Shown: piece after piece, positions 24,698-37,900 of the stretch | How positions within the stretch are numbered: the first letter of the stretch is position 1 | Layout of the letters: each line of letters begins with the position of its first letter | Source of the DNA: Solenopsis invicta | Taxonomy: Eukaryota; Arthropoda; Insecta; Hymenoptera; Formicidae | Assembly: GCF_016802725.1 (NCBI RefSeq) | Contig: NC_052671.1 | Span: forward strand, 11,873,002-11,937,001 | Length of the DNA stretch: 64,000 bases | Direction: 5' to 3' | Made by a program: the position numbers and the translations under genes | The notes under the pieces: generated by a model | Told to the model about the DNA's origin: nothing | The model's input: only the letters and a program-made list of their open reading frames with translations | Database searches by the model: none

Positions 24698-27600
24698 AGT
24701 CTGGTGGGGCCTCTTTAGACTCTCGCCTCGGTGCATTATATACGTGGGCCTTCAGTTGTCACCGCGACGTTGGCGAAGTTACATCGTGTGTCGCATTTTC
24801 CGTTTGGTCATCTGTATCGGTTGCGATCGGAGAACGTTCCGATTATTATTATAAAAGTGATGCGGATTTAATTCATGAGAATATTCGTCTCTGGGCAAAA
24901 CGTGTCTCGGTGTGAAAATAGTGAAGTAATCTTGGGACTAAAACTGTATCAGCTTGAAATCTAATTTCAGTTTCATGTGGTACCACTTTTGTTCAGGAAC
25001 GATCGATGCACATGTACGTTGATTATTAATTTAATCATTATATAACATTTCTACATTAATTACGTAGAAATTATTTTTTTTTTTTTTTAATTTCTATTTG
25101 TGATTTTCTTGAAATTTTATCCCTCAAATTTATTCTAAATAAAATTATATAAAATTTTTTTGAAGTAGATAAGAAGTTGATAAGCATAAACTAATCCAGA
25201 TTGAATAATATGTTAAGAGATTTTTATTTTTTGACATTAAAAAACAAAAGAACAAGAAAATGTTTCAGTACGTATTATATGGCAATTTTTTTATGAGTGT
25301 CTTTAATACATAAAATTAAACATTTTTACTTTGTTGAATGTTGCTCGAGTTAACACTATTTTAAATGTATTATTAAAATGCTGTCGTAAGTTATTTTGCT
25401 TCCATGACTTCGTTTTATACCTTGGAAATAAATGGTTTAGTTGTCACGCTGCGCATCACGATTATGATATTATAATACTTTATTTTATAATATTTGCAAA
25501 TACTGATTTACTGTTGTTTATGGTATAACAAAAGAATCATATTGTATCAAAAATATATATGGGAACTGCAATACTGTAAAGAAATACATATATATTACAT
25601 GTTATACAAAAAATACAATTGCGACATATTAATCGTATTATTATTATCGGACTCGTACAAAAACAGTTTTGTGACACAAACGAGACGAATACGATGAAAA
25701 TCGAATTTAATCGCTATTTGCCGTTTTAAATTTATCTTCAACGGTAAACAAATTAGTAATATTTAGTGAAATGTATAATAAAACAGATAATATTCACACA
25801 TAATTACAAGATGATAGCGTGATAATCAAATAAGTGCTTGTAAGATTGAAAAGTTTAACCGCGATATCCATGTGTAATTTTTTATCATTAACAAGGAAAC
25901 CTGCACAGTTGTTAATCAATTCAAGTTACACAGTGTTTTATCGGTACGTATTCAGAGATAAAATATTTAAAATTTCATTGACAATATATTTTTTTTTAAA
26001 ACATCTGTTTCCCAATACTCGAGCTTTGCATAAATGTTCATAAACAATTGACATAAGATACAGTCACATAAAATTATATAAAACAATATTTTTTAATTAT
26101 TTATAACATGTTGCATTGCTTTATTCAATAAAATATTTTTTTAATAATAATAGTTTAATACAATACTTTTTTATTATGTATAGGACATAATAAGTTCAAA
26201 TCAATTATTATATTGCTACATGGAATATATCATTAGATCAATAATAAAAACACCATTTTATTGTATATTTATATATAAATATAGAATTTTTACAAGAAAA
26301 TGATAGTATTGTTATTTTAATTGTATTTTCTGTTTTTTTTTATTTTTTAAACGCATATCTTTTATAGTAAATAAAAAAAGCTAAAGTAATTTTCTTACGT
26401 TTAATTTCTTGTAATTAATTTTTTATACATTAATTTATGAAAAAGTACAATTATTTTTATAACGTTGACTTATTCAAAATTTGTTGAACTGTGACATTAT
26501 TTTTAATAATAACATTAAATAATAATACAATTTTATCATTGATATATAATTATTAAGTATTGTTTGTTTAAAATGTTATCATTAATAGTATATATTATAT
26601 GTATGTAACGATATCATGACACTAGAAGGCAAAGGAAAGCATCATAAATTGTAGAAACAAATTGACATTTTTATTTATTTTACACTCAGCCGATAACTAA
26701 GATACTTATATTCCAATAGCGAATAATAAAAATTAATATAAACTTATTTTTAAACAAAAATTTTATTTTTATTTTTACGACTCACTTTTTTTTGAAACGC
26801 ATCATAATATACAAATTATTTTTTTTCATAATACATATATTCACAAACGTCGTTAAATTTTAAGAGATTGTCAAATTTTATTTTATCCAGATTTAATAAT
26901 AAACATACTATATAAAAAGGATAAATTGCACATCTTATATGAAATAATTCATAAATAATCTACGCATACAGACACATATACATATGTGATACTATATGAT
27001 ACGTAGGCAACATACGTAGTAAAATAAAATATGTATCAAGAAATATTTGATCTAGATTTGCATAGGAATAAAAAAGTTGTGTTATTTGGGTTAGTAAAAG
27101 CAAAAGAAACGTTCTACACTTGAATTATAAAATATTGAGTTATTCGCACGTTAATTACACGAATCGTTAAAATTGACTCGATTGCTTAATGGATGAAAAT
27201 CGAGCGTGATAAAATGCGACTGCTTCTTTCTCGCATTCGTTAATTACAGTTACAATTGTTAACAATTTTATGCGCATTAAAATAAATGCATGTTATACAT
27301 TTTTTTCTATTGTTTGGAATATTGCTAACAGAACTTACTGTTCAATAAATTCATTACACTTATCTTACTATGAAAAGAATTATTTGTATGCTTTCCTAAT
27401 TTTTAATATTTTTTTCAAAAATTAAAAGAATAAAAGGAGAAGGAAAGAGAAAGATTGGATATATATCTTAATTTAATTTTTTTTATCTTTATCGTATATA
27501 GTAATTATAGTTTGCATCACATATATTAAATACTTATATTACTTATATAACAAATACTTATTTAATATTTGGTTGAAAAATAAGAAAGACATAGTAACAT

Positions 27601-28485
27601 TATCTTGGTATTCGTGCTGATATAACTTTGCTTGCTAATATAAAATTGAAATGGCTTTCAATCAATTTTATCGCGTTATGCTTCCGAGCACTGCGAGCTA
27701 TTCATACATGAAACTACAAACTTAATACTTGTTATTATGAATTATTAATATTTGCATATAAATGTAAATTATAAATAACACTCGAGGCAAATCATTTCAG
27801 GATTACATATTTCTCGCAATTTATTGACGTCACGTGTTGGCTGATTATAAAATAGATAATAGAAAAATGTATATGATATATTTAGATAAAGCCATAAAAA
27901 AAAAATTAAATAAAATAACAATACGTTTAATTAAGTTTTAATTGCCAATCTTAATTTGAACATAAAAATTATGGCTTTTTCTTTTTATGACTCTTTTTAG
28001 AGCTATAAAAATATACTACAAAGTTGTCATTTAAATAGTTTTCTTATTTTTTAAAATGAAAGAAATACATTTTAATTTATCAAATAAATATTTACATCTT
28101 AAGATCATCAATTTGTAACTAATAAAATACCATTTACTTAATTTTTTGTTTTCATGTTTTCACAAACAAAATTAATGATAAGCAAATGCCACGAGATGTA
28201 CGTACTTACAACTATTATATCAAGCCATAATAACACTGGAAATATGCACCGAAAAAAATCATAATTATTGCATTAATTAGAAATTTGATAAATTCAAGCA
28301 GTGTGTTTGTGCAAAAATGGACAAATCAGAACCGTTGTAGGAAATACTGGATGATAGTGATCTTCTATCAAATGTTCGAGTTGTAAAGTGTCAAGTTCTT
28401 TTATAATAACCAGAAATTCTGGTTTTACTAAAAATATTTAATTATATATTTTTTGTTGATATAATCAAATCATTTTTTTTAGTTT

Positions 28486-28520
<35 letters not shown>
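28486..28520. repeat. (TA)n microsatellite
   Basis: A run of about 17 TA units in AT-rich intergenic DNA. Confidence 0.85.
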
Positions 28521-28526
<6 letters not shown>

Positions 28527-29937
28527 TTGTGCACATATAAATACTATTCTTTAGAATGAAGAAATGACATAATTGTCTTAATGACTATCGTATTTATGAC
28601 AATTATTGATTATCGCACATGTGAAGAAAAACCTCTTTTTTTAAATTTAATCCAATTCTTTAATGTTCTTGCGTAATCGTTTTTTTTGCGAACCTTCCGT
28701 CACAGAAAATTGTTGCAGGTGCGGCAATTATATGCTATCGCTAGCATTACGTCAGAAGTCTAAATGCTTACTTTACATAGAGATCATGAGACAGTGAATA
28801 ATTTTAAAGCCTGGAAGTGATTAATTTATTATTCTACTTTATATGCGGTATAAATAAAAAGGAAGATAATTTTGGAATAACAAAAGAATCTTTTGTCTAA
28901 TAACTGATAAAATAAAATAACAGATAAATATAAATATTTAGAAACAAAATTAAAGTAATCAAAGATGAAATTGTGAATTTGTAATAAACATGTATTCTAA
29001 ATTTGTTTATATATTAATAAATTGTATAAATTAAAAAATGTTATATTTTTTCAATTTAAAATGATTATTTTATTATTTTATTTGATTGCACTTTTATATA
29101 ATTTTAGAATAAAAAAAGGTAATATTAAAAATCTTGTTACATAATTTTGCGAACTCGCTTTTGCTCTATATCTCTGATAAATTTTGGCACTGAGATTTAT
29201 GGTACCGAGGTAATACGAAAATAGAATCTTAAGATACAAAATTGACGTATGTAATAAACATTAGTAAATAAATAAATTTTTACTTATATACTTAATTCTT
29301 ACATAATATATACTTAAAAAATAAATTTAAAACTACTTTTTTTTATTAGCAAAATGCAATGTATTATTGTATGATTTATTTTCTTTATAAAAATTTATAT
29401 TAAAAAATTAAATTTACATGGAAATTGATTTTAATTTTAAATTGTTTTGTAAAGTTTTATTTACAATATTATTTGATTGTACTTGTCATTACCTTTATTA
29501 AACAGTCTTTATAGTGTTTTTAATATAATTTTTTATATATGTTATTATTATAATTATACTATAAATTACTATAGTATCACATATTACGCATGCAGCAGAC
29601 AATAAAGCGGTAACACTCGATACGCGACAAATAATTACGTGATCAAATCTTTTTTCTTTCTTTTTTTTTGCCTTGATCATTGGAGCGAAACGTCGTAGTC
29701 ATACTTATAGCTCTATGAGCACGCGGGATTTTACTTTCACGGTACAAGATCCCAAGTTAATGTGCCATTGCGCAATATACACAAGGCAATAAAGCCGCGG
29801 AGGTTACTGAGCTCTCGCACTATCGCTATTAATACTCGTGCAAATACTGTCATCACCAGTACCATTTTTTGTATCATCAATAGAATCCTCACAACGGTAA
29901 TAGATCGAGAATAGATATATCGACAATAATCACTGGC

Positions 29938-29974
29938 AGCAGGGACCTAGAAAGATTCTTTCTAGGTCCCTGCT
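29938..29974. repeat. perfect 37-bp palindrome with one-base centre
   Basis: The left arm AGCAGGGACCTAGAAAGA is followed by a single T and its exact reverse complement, TCTTTCTAGGTCCCTGCT. It lies in a GC-richer island. A perfect 18-bp arm pair with a one-base loop is not expected by chance. It could come from replication-slippage inversion or be a transposon remnant. Confidence 0.9.
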
Positions 29975-31517
29975 CAATAATGTGACCTATCTACGACAGA
30001 CTTATGTGTGCGTTAGAATTATATAGCTGGAAATAAGTCATTTCTTCATTAAGCCCCCTTAGGCGATGCTCTCACACCAGCTTTTTGTCCTTAGTCTAGT
30101 TTCTTCTCTTCTATTCATCGTGCTCACAATTAACGTGTTTTACAAACCTTCTCTCTTTCTCTTTTTCCCTCCTTTGAAACAATATTGATAGTCTCTGTTA
30201 GATTTTTTAATTCACCGTACAATTAAAGGATACATGGTTTTTTACAATTGCTAAAGTGGTTTTCTGCAGAAATATAAATGCTAAATAAATAATAAATGAT
30301 AAAACAAAAAATAATTAATAAATAATAATTAAGAATTTTGAGTTTTTGATTTTGAAGAAATGTTGATATATTTATCTTTATATTAGTTGTGAATTATCCA
30401 TTTTTTGATAACCATAATTAACTCTTTTAGCCGCAAAATAATGAAATAAATTAATTTGTGTAAAGAAAACACACAATTATAAATTTAATAAAATTATGTA
30501 ATATGCAGTTACCTATTTTTTTAAGAGGCAACTACATATTTTTTACTTTAATTGATTCATCTTTTTATTACGTCCATAAAAATATAAAATTAAGATTATA
30601 AAATAAATGAATAGTTTATGAGACATTTTATATTTTATGTAAAAAAATACTAATGACAGTACAAAGAATGTACATTATTCTTGCACTGTAAACTTTGGCT
30701 GACTCGACAGATATCAAAAGTAACACATTAAAAAACATGCAGAGGCGTCGCATTACTCAGCTTATCCATATACACGCTTTCATGTAAATTTACAACGGTA
30801 AAGATAATTAACTTTGTGCGGAAGATAATTAACATCTTCTTTCTTTAAATGCATAATAAAAAAGTGATTGGAATACTAAGTTATTGATAATTGTTGGTTT
30901 TCTTTTACATTTAATCTTCTTCTCGTAGAAATAAAATCTTGGATTCTCATTGAGCATCACACATTTGTTATTCTCTCGAAGGTTATGCTTTGCATATAAT
31001 TATAAGAAAACGTGCCAAGTGGACTTGGAAGAGACGTAGCTGCAAACGTAAACGAGTGTCGACGGGCTGCTGCATTCCAATGCGTCTCACCATAATGTAG
31101 AAAGTTTTTTATGGAAGGTTTAAGTGCACCATACCTTTGCCTTTTTTTATCTTTACGCCGACGTGCGGAAAATATTAGAAGTTTTTCGTGATCTATAGAA
31201 ACGTAAGATTTATGCGAAAGTGTTTGATACAACAAATAATTTTTCCTTGTATTTATTTGTTCTTCACGGATCTGTAAGGAGAGAGAATCAAGTGTAAGAT
31301 TTTATATTAGATTAAAATAAGTATAAAAATTAAAATTAACACGTTTAATGATTGTACGTCTAATACTTAAAAAAAAAAAAGAAAATTTTGTTAGCACGCT
31401 CATTTTTACAATTTTTCTTTTTGAATTTTTCTTTCAAAAATATAAACATTTGGGTTTCTCCATATATTGAGAGAAATAGAAGATTATTTTTTAAGAAGAT
31501 TATTTTTTAGAAGATTA

Positions 31518-31933
31518 TTTTTTAAGCTGTTCAAACAATATTTAACATTAATTATTTATTTGAGTATCAACGAAAAGAAAACAGTTTGAATTATGAATTA
31601 TACATTGAAATATTTGGTGAGATCAACTAAAGTTTAATTAAATAGTGATTAAATAAATTTTATAGTTATTGGTACCAAAAACTTAGTTACATTTAATAAA
31701 ACATTTGATAATTAGTTGCATAAAAATAATTATTTGGTTAAGGCTACAAATTGTTTGTCAATTACATATTTAATAATTATAACTGTAAAATTTATTTGTT
31801 TCTATTTAACTGAACTTTGATTGATTTCATCCAATATTTCTCTCAATGTATAATTAATAATTCAAACTGTTTTTTTCTTGTTGATACTCAAATAAATAAT
31901 TAATTTAAAATATTGTTTAAACATTTTAAAAAA
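31518..31933. mobile_element. about 415-bp foldback (MITE-like) repeat
   Basis: The left arm contains TTATTTATTTGAGTATCAAC, AACAGTTTGAATTAT and ATTATACATTGA. The right arm contains their reverse complements in the opposite order. Arms are about 180 bp with a short AT-rich loop. Outside the left arm, the motif AAGATTATTTTTTA recurs about three times in tandem at 31480-31530. Confidence 0.7.
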
Positions 31934-34929
31934 TAAAGTAATCTCCCTATAAAATAGTTTTTGCTCACTAGACGCCTTTCATTTGCCAAGAAATTTGAGA
32001 GCACGTTTCTTCTACATAATTTTTCATAAAGAGGAAGGTTCTTAAATTCAAGAGGTAGCTTTCAGAAATGCATTAACCGGACATGAAGTGTTACTCGCGT
32101 TAATGGCTTGGGGAAATCATGAGCTAAGTCGGAATCAAAGTTTCATCAGCACTTAGAGGTCTCGTGAGACCAAAGAAGCCGTAACGTCGAGGCCATCTTA
32201 ACATAATTTGCGTCGGAGTTCCCAGAAGAAATATCATTCTTTTTTTGCGAGCATGGCTCGTGGGACAGCTCGGAGATATAGCGACCTTTGCAAGATCGAG
32301 TGTCTCTATGCCATCAAATATAACGCCTCAGAGAATTGTTTACAAAACGATGGTCAGTTTCGTGGATTTCCTCTCTTATACTTGTTATTGCACTGTCTTG
32401 TTTTTACATCATCGCAAGATAGCATTTATGCCAGTATTGAGAATAAAGATTTAGAGAATAAAGATGTTTAATCAAGAAATGGTTTAGAAAAAGAATAGAA
32501 TTATTTATTTATTAACTCATCTATTTAGAGCTAAATGATAGCGAATTCTTGCAAAGTGACTAATTTTTATTTATATTAAAAAACACAATTGTATACTTTA
32601 AAATTAATATTCAAATTTGTTGAATGCAAAATTATTTAACTTGGTTATTTTCAAAGAAAATTATACATTTAATATACCATAAAATGATTCGTGAAAATAG
32701 CAAAGAAAAATTAAATGTAAAGCGGTGGATACGAGTCAGACGCGATAAATAACATAGACACTCATTAATTATTTGAATTGAAATGAATTGGATTAAACTA
32801 ATTATAAAAACTTAAATTACCGTATCAAATTTTTATATTATTAATTGCATATTTAATATTTTTAAGAAAAAAAATTACTTTTACACTAACTTGATTATTT
32901 TTACAATTTTATTTTTAAAATATATAAGCATTTCAGTTTCTCCATGTAATTCATAATTTAAGTCATTTTTTGTTAATGTTTAAATAAATAATAAATATTA
33001 AATGTTATTAAAAATTTTAATCAAAAGAAATAAACATAAAAGATATGTTTTGGTTCTTTTACTTTGAGCCATCTTCAATATGTGCTAGCGGTGGTTGCAA
33101 TACAAATAAGTATACATTACTATTTACTAATGATTACAAATTTATCTAAACTTATCTAGAATTATTTAGATACGATACAGAAGTAATCAGATATTTTCAG
33201 AGTTAGTCATTCCTCAGATAAATCTTGTCTATTCAAACAAACAAAACCGATCAAAGCTACTCTCACACGAGCAATCTTTTTCAATTTTCTGGACATTTAT
33301 GGAGTGCCGGATACGCCACGCATGTGATACGGCACGTGGACACGAGCGTCAAGAAACCCCTTGACCCCCTAGATATTTCTCAAATGCCTGATCATCCCTG
33401 TTTTATGCACAAGCACATCCCTCGCGACATTCACGCGTGACTTACGACGTCTCGGACCGGATTAGAAGAAAATTCCCTCTCGCAATTGCTTGCAATGGGC
33501 AATTTATGAGTCATCAACATCTGATGTGATAGGGTATATTAAATTCAAGTCCGCTTCTGCAGAAGAAATAAAAGATTTGCGCGTAATAAGAAAATTATAT
33601 TTGTCACAAACCATTCTTTTAGCTGACAAAAAGATTCGCGTAAAGACAGATGAACGTTTTATAATTTGGAAAGTTATTTTAGTTGTTTGAGTTTTGAATC
33701 ACAAAATATGTATATCAATACACATCTATTTGTGTTATTTATCTAATTATGTAACTAAAGAATATAAAGTTCCTAACAATATTTTTCAAGGATTATAATA
33801 TAATTTATGATTCTTACCTGACATTTAACACTCATTATTGAATAATAAATAGATTGTGATTATAAATAGACCAATAAATAGATTTTTAATAGAATAAATG
33901 GTCTAATAAAAAAATTGAGATACTGACAGCATAGATTTTATCGATTAAATGTAATTTATATACATATGACTTATAATACGTATGATTTACAAAGCGTCAA
34001 CAGTTCTCTATATCCTATTGCATCGAGATGTCACGTATAGGGGTGACCTTGGACCAGGAAAGGTCACTTTGTAACAAACTATTTTTTATTTGTTTTGCGC
34101 ATTCTGCAAACTTTTTGAACATATACTTTTCTTTAAATATTTTAACTTTTAAAAAGCATTGAGTCTTGGAAGGAAAGTTTCAAGTGCACTCGCGCAAAAC
34201 GAAAAAAGATTTGGTTTAAAGTCACTCTACCAAGTCCATAAAGCCACCTCGTTTTACAATATATTATATTCTGTTATATTAGGATTCTAAATTATTAAAT
34301 CTAACGATTTGACATTATTGATTTATCGATTTCATACTTGGTTCTGCCTTTATTTCGCGCATACACTCAGCATTACTTTTCCACAAAATAAATATTTTGG
34401 CGAATGGAGAGAGTCGCCATATTAAAATAATAGTCGATAAAGAATTTATAATTTTTTTTCGTGTTTTTGGTAAAAAATAGATTAGAGTCTTGTAGATTAG
34501 CATGTATATTTTAATTGTGTAAAAAAAATATTCTTTAAAATCATTATAAAATATAACTAGTTTAACAAAAAATTCACTTTTTTTTGCTGATAAAACAATC
34601 AACACTGTAACAACACTTTAAAAACAGATATAGCTAAAGTAGAACAATATTTTCATATTGCAGCGATTTAGTAATTATCTTCAACTTATTGTTAGCGCGT
34701 GTTATAATTATTATTTACAATTCTTTTTACGCGTATGAAATTATCACGTAACTGCGCATTACCGCGCTAATTTGCTACTCTTAATCACGGTGTCTTTACG
34801 TGTCGTCATGCCATCCGTGTGCCTTGGCAGATCCGCCGGAAGTGGAGGAAGAAGGGAGAGTGACCTACGGAGGACGTCCTATGGTTGCGCGCGCATCCCT
34901 TAAGAATATTGTCACACGGCACACGCAAG

Positions 34930-37900
34930 ATGCAGACCGACGAAGAGATTCAGTACGCGCCGAGAAGCCGGCCGGTGAGCTTTTACGATAATTACAAGGT
35001 GAGTCCTTCGCTCACGTGCCTCTGTGTTTACGCGTATTATTGTAAAAAAAGCTTTGCGTGCTACCAATACAACAAGACTGGCATTAATCTGATGACTTTC
35101 GCGTGTTTTGGAGTAGCAATCATCATTTGGAGCAGAAATCATACACAAGCATCTTCGCATAAACGGAAAATAAGAATATATAAGATGTCACGGAATTATC
35201 GTGATCTATTGTTCTGTGATAAACTAGTTATATGTTCTTTTCTTAACAAAAATTTTGGAGCGTCAGCAGTCTACAATTATGAACACGAGTGAAAATATGT
35301 AACAGAGTGCTAATTTAATTCTAAAGTTTCTGCAGAATAAATAATATTAAAAATGCAAAAATGGCGAAAAAGTATAATTAAATTTAATTAAAGTATATGT
35401 GAAGTATAAGTTTAATTTTGAAAGGACCAAATAAACCTAAATGTAATATCTGTAACTTAAGAAATAATAATTCTTCTAGACATTTTGTGTATGGCGTAAG
35501 ATATAAATAATATAAACTAATCTTTATGTGATATTATTGATAGCATCATATACCGGGACAAGTCTACAAACTCTTGCGTTTACTGTGAATTACTTAATGA
35601 ATTCAGAAAGAAACTGTTTACTCGTTAAACTTGTGTAAAAATCTTGCTACGCAAGCAGGATCTAGGAAGTTTATAGAAAAAATACCAGAGTTTTATAATT
35701 ACAACATTTTATATTAGCATAAAAAAGCTATTGATTGTAATCAATTAATAGTTGTCTATTGGATATCTACAAATCATCTGTTTCTAGTCTAACATTGCTG
35801 TTAATATCTATTTCCGTACAATGTATTACGCAATTGCAAAAGTAAAGACTTCTTTTTCTTCTATCTATCTAATCTAAAAGAAAAGTTTCTAATTTATTTT
35901 ATTTGTAACTAATATGGATGTGTTTGTCTAATTTATTTTATCTAAAGTTAATTGTGATGCAAATTTGAAATGAGCATTCGTATAACTATTGTTTTACACT
36001 ATTAACTATATTTGACTACTTAAATCACTAGACTAGAAATTTTAATTCCAAATTAAAGAGAGGAAAAGAATCGCGCAAGCTCACTAATTATTTCAAAAAA
36101 TTCAACACGTAGTAATTTCAATATTGAATATCGCATTTTATCGCTGATTCTTTTGACTATATTTGTATACCTTTTCGAATGCGTACTTCGTAAAACTCAG
36201 TCTGTTCTTAGAGTAGCAAAAATCATTTGTTAAAATTAATTAACGATCGTTTTTCCGATCTCGCAGGACGTGATGCCGCCTTGTGTCACTTCCACCATGA
36301 GTGTGGACAATTTGAACCAGGTTCGTGATGGCAATGACACATCCGCCGTATCTCAAAGCAACAACAATAATAACAGCATTAACAATAGCAACAATAACAA
36401 CAACAACAATAGGGTCAGTAGCGCCGTTAGCGCGGGCAACGTATCAAAGATTCACACTGCCAAAGTCACGGGTGAGTCGAATGACATTTTAATCATGCTT
36501 CTTTCCGCCTGTGTGCATGCATATGTGCGGAATGTCGACTTTCTAAACGCGCGATGATCGATATACGGTTTCTACATTCATAAATATCAAGTTGATTCAC
36601 TTCAAACGTTTTTTGCTTACATTTTGCAGAAAAAAATATTTTCGTTAATTAGCATTTAATCAATCATACCTATATTTAAATATTTTCTATGAATAAAACA
36701 ATTTTTTTATTAAAATATTAAAAAAAAAACTTCTAAAGCTTTATCATCCGAACCCAAATGATCCAAACCAGACTTTTAAGTGTTTTGTTTGAACATGTAA
36801 TAAAATTAAACGATCTGATGTACGGCACTTAATAAAGGAAAGTTCAAAGTAATTTTATCTACAATTGAAAATTCTATAAGGATAATCATAAAGAAGTCAA
36901 CCGGTTAAAATTTTTTTTTTAGATCCAAAATATCCATAGATGTTAAGAGTTAATTGTGTTTATCTTAGAACAATAGAAATAATAATATAAATTAGATTTG
37001 AATTTATAAGCTGAATTAATCTTGAAGTATTAAAGATAAAGGAATTATAAAATAAAAATCAATAATGAATAACTGAGATTAAATTGTACTGTTCGCTTAT
37101 ACGCACTGTGCGCTAATCTCTCGTGCCAGCTTGACCTGTTTGTTCTACTTCAGATGTTACCAGTGCGCGAAATCTTATCGTCCTGAATTCTCGCGGGTGT
37201 TGTAGTAGTTGTTTTTCGCGGCAGCTATGTTTGTAGCCAAGATCATGCCAAGATTGTGCAAACTGAAGAAATTATATTTTATTTTTTTGGGACAGACAGT
37301 AAATGTACAATAAAACTGCATTACATATTTTCTTGATAAAAAATTAAAAAGAACCATGTTACGTCTTTTCTGTAACTAATTGTATAATTTTTATTAAAAA
37401 AAATTACGTATATAGAAATTCTGTAAATATATAGTCTACAAATACTATACTTTTATATATTTCCTTGGTAAAAAATGAAAAAAAGAACATATTACGTCTT
37501 TCCTATAACAGTATAATTTTATAATTTTTATTTAAAAAAATACATATATAAAAATTTTGTAAATGTAGTCTACGAACACTGTACTTTCCTTAAACGTTTT
37601 ACTGCAATATTATAGTTTCCTAGAATAAAAGAAACGTAGTACAGCCGCGCGTAAATAATAATTAAATAATCCCGGATTTGAAATGTGAAAGCGAAGTCGA
37701 GTTTTATGATATCATACATAATTACCGTGTGCAGAAACTGATTCATTCGCTTTCAAAATACCTTATTCCTACTTACGTTGAGATATAGCTCTGAAATATT
37801 GAATATTGAAACGTAATGGAGAAAGGTGAGGAAAAGATATTTGCACCTGTGCAATTTTACTTGAACGTTTTACTGTCGGCAGGTGCGGTGTCAACCGGAA

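Larger units (their letters stand above)
24760..34800. other. 10-kb gene-poor interval
   Basis: Mostly very AT-rich, with no gene I can support. GC-richer islands occur at about 29690-29990, 31010-31200, 32040-32430 and 33230-33480. They have open frames on both strands but no splice pattern, and may be regulatory. A (TA)n run lies at 28486-28520. A 37-bp palindrome and a foldback repeat are listed separately. Near 34044-34066 a TGACCTTGG / AGGTCA pair resembles nuclear-receptor half-sites about 0.9 kb upstream of the 4-TM gene. Confidence 0.5.

Noticed and set aside
34315..34605. Minus-strand 96-codon frame
   Set aside because: AT-rich, hydrophobic/lysine composition typical of chance frames. 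No promoter, splice or family evidence.
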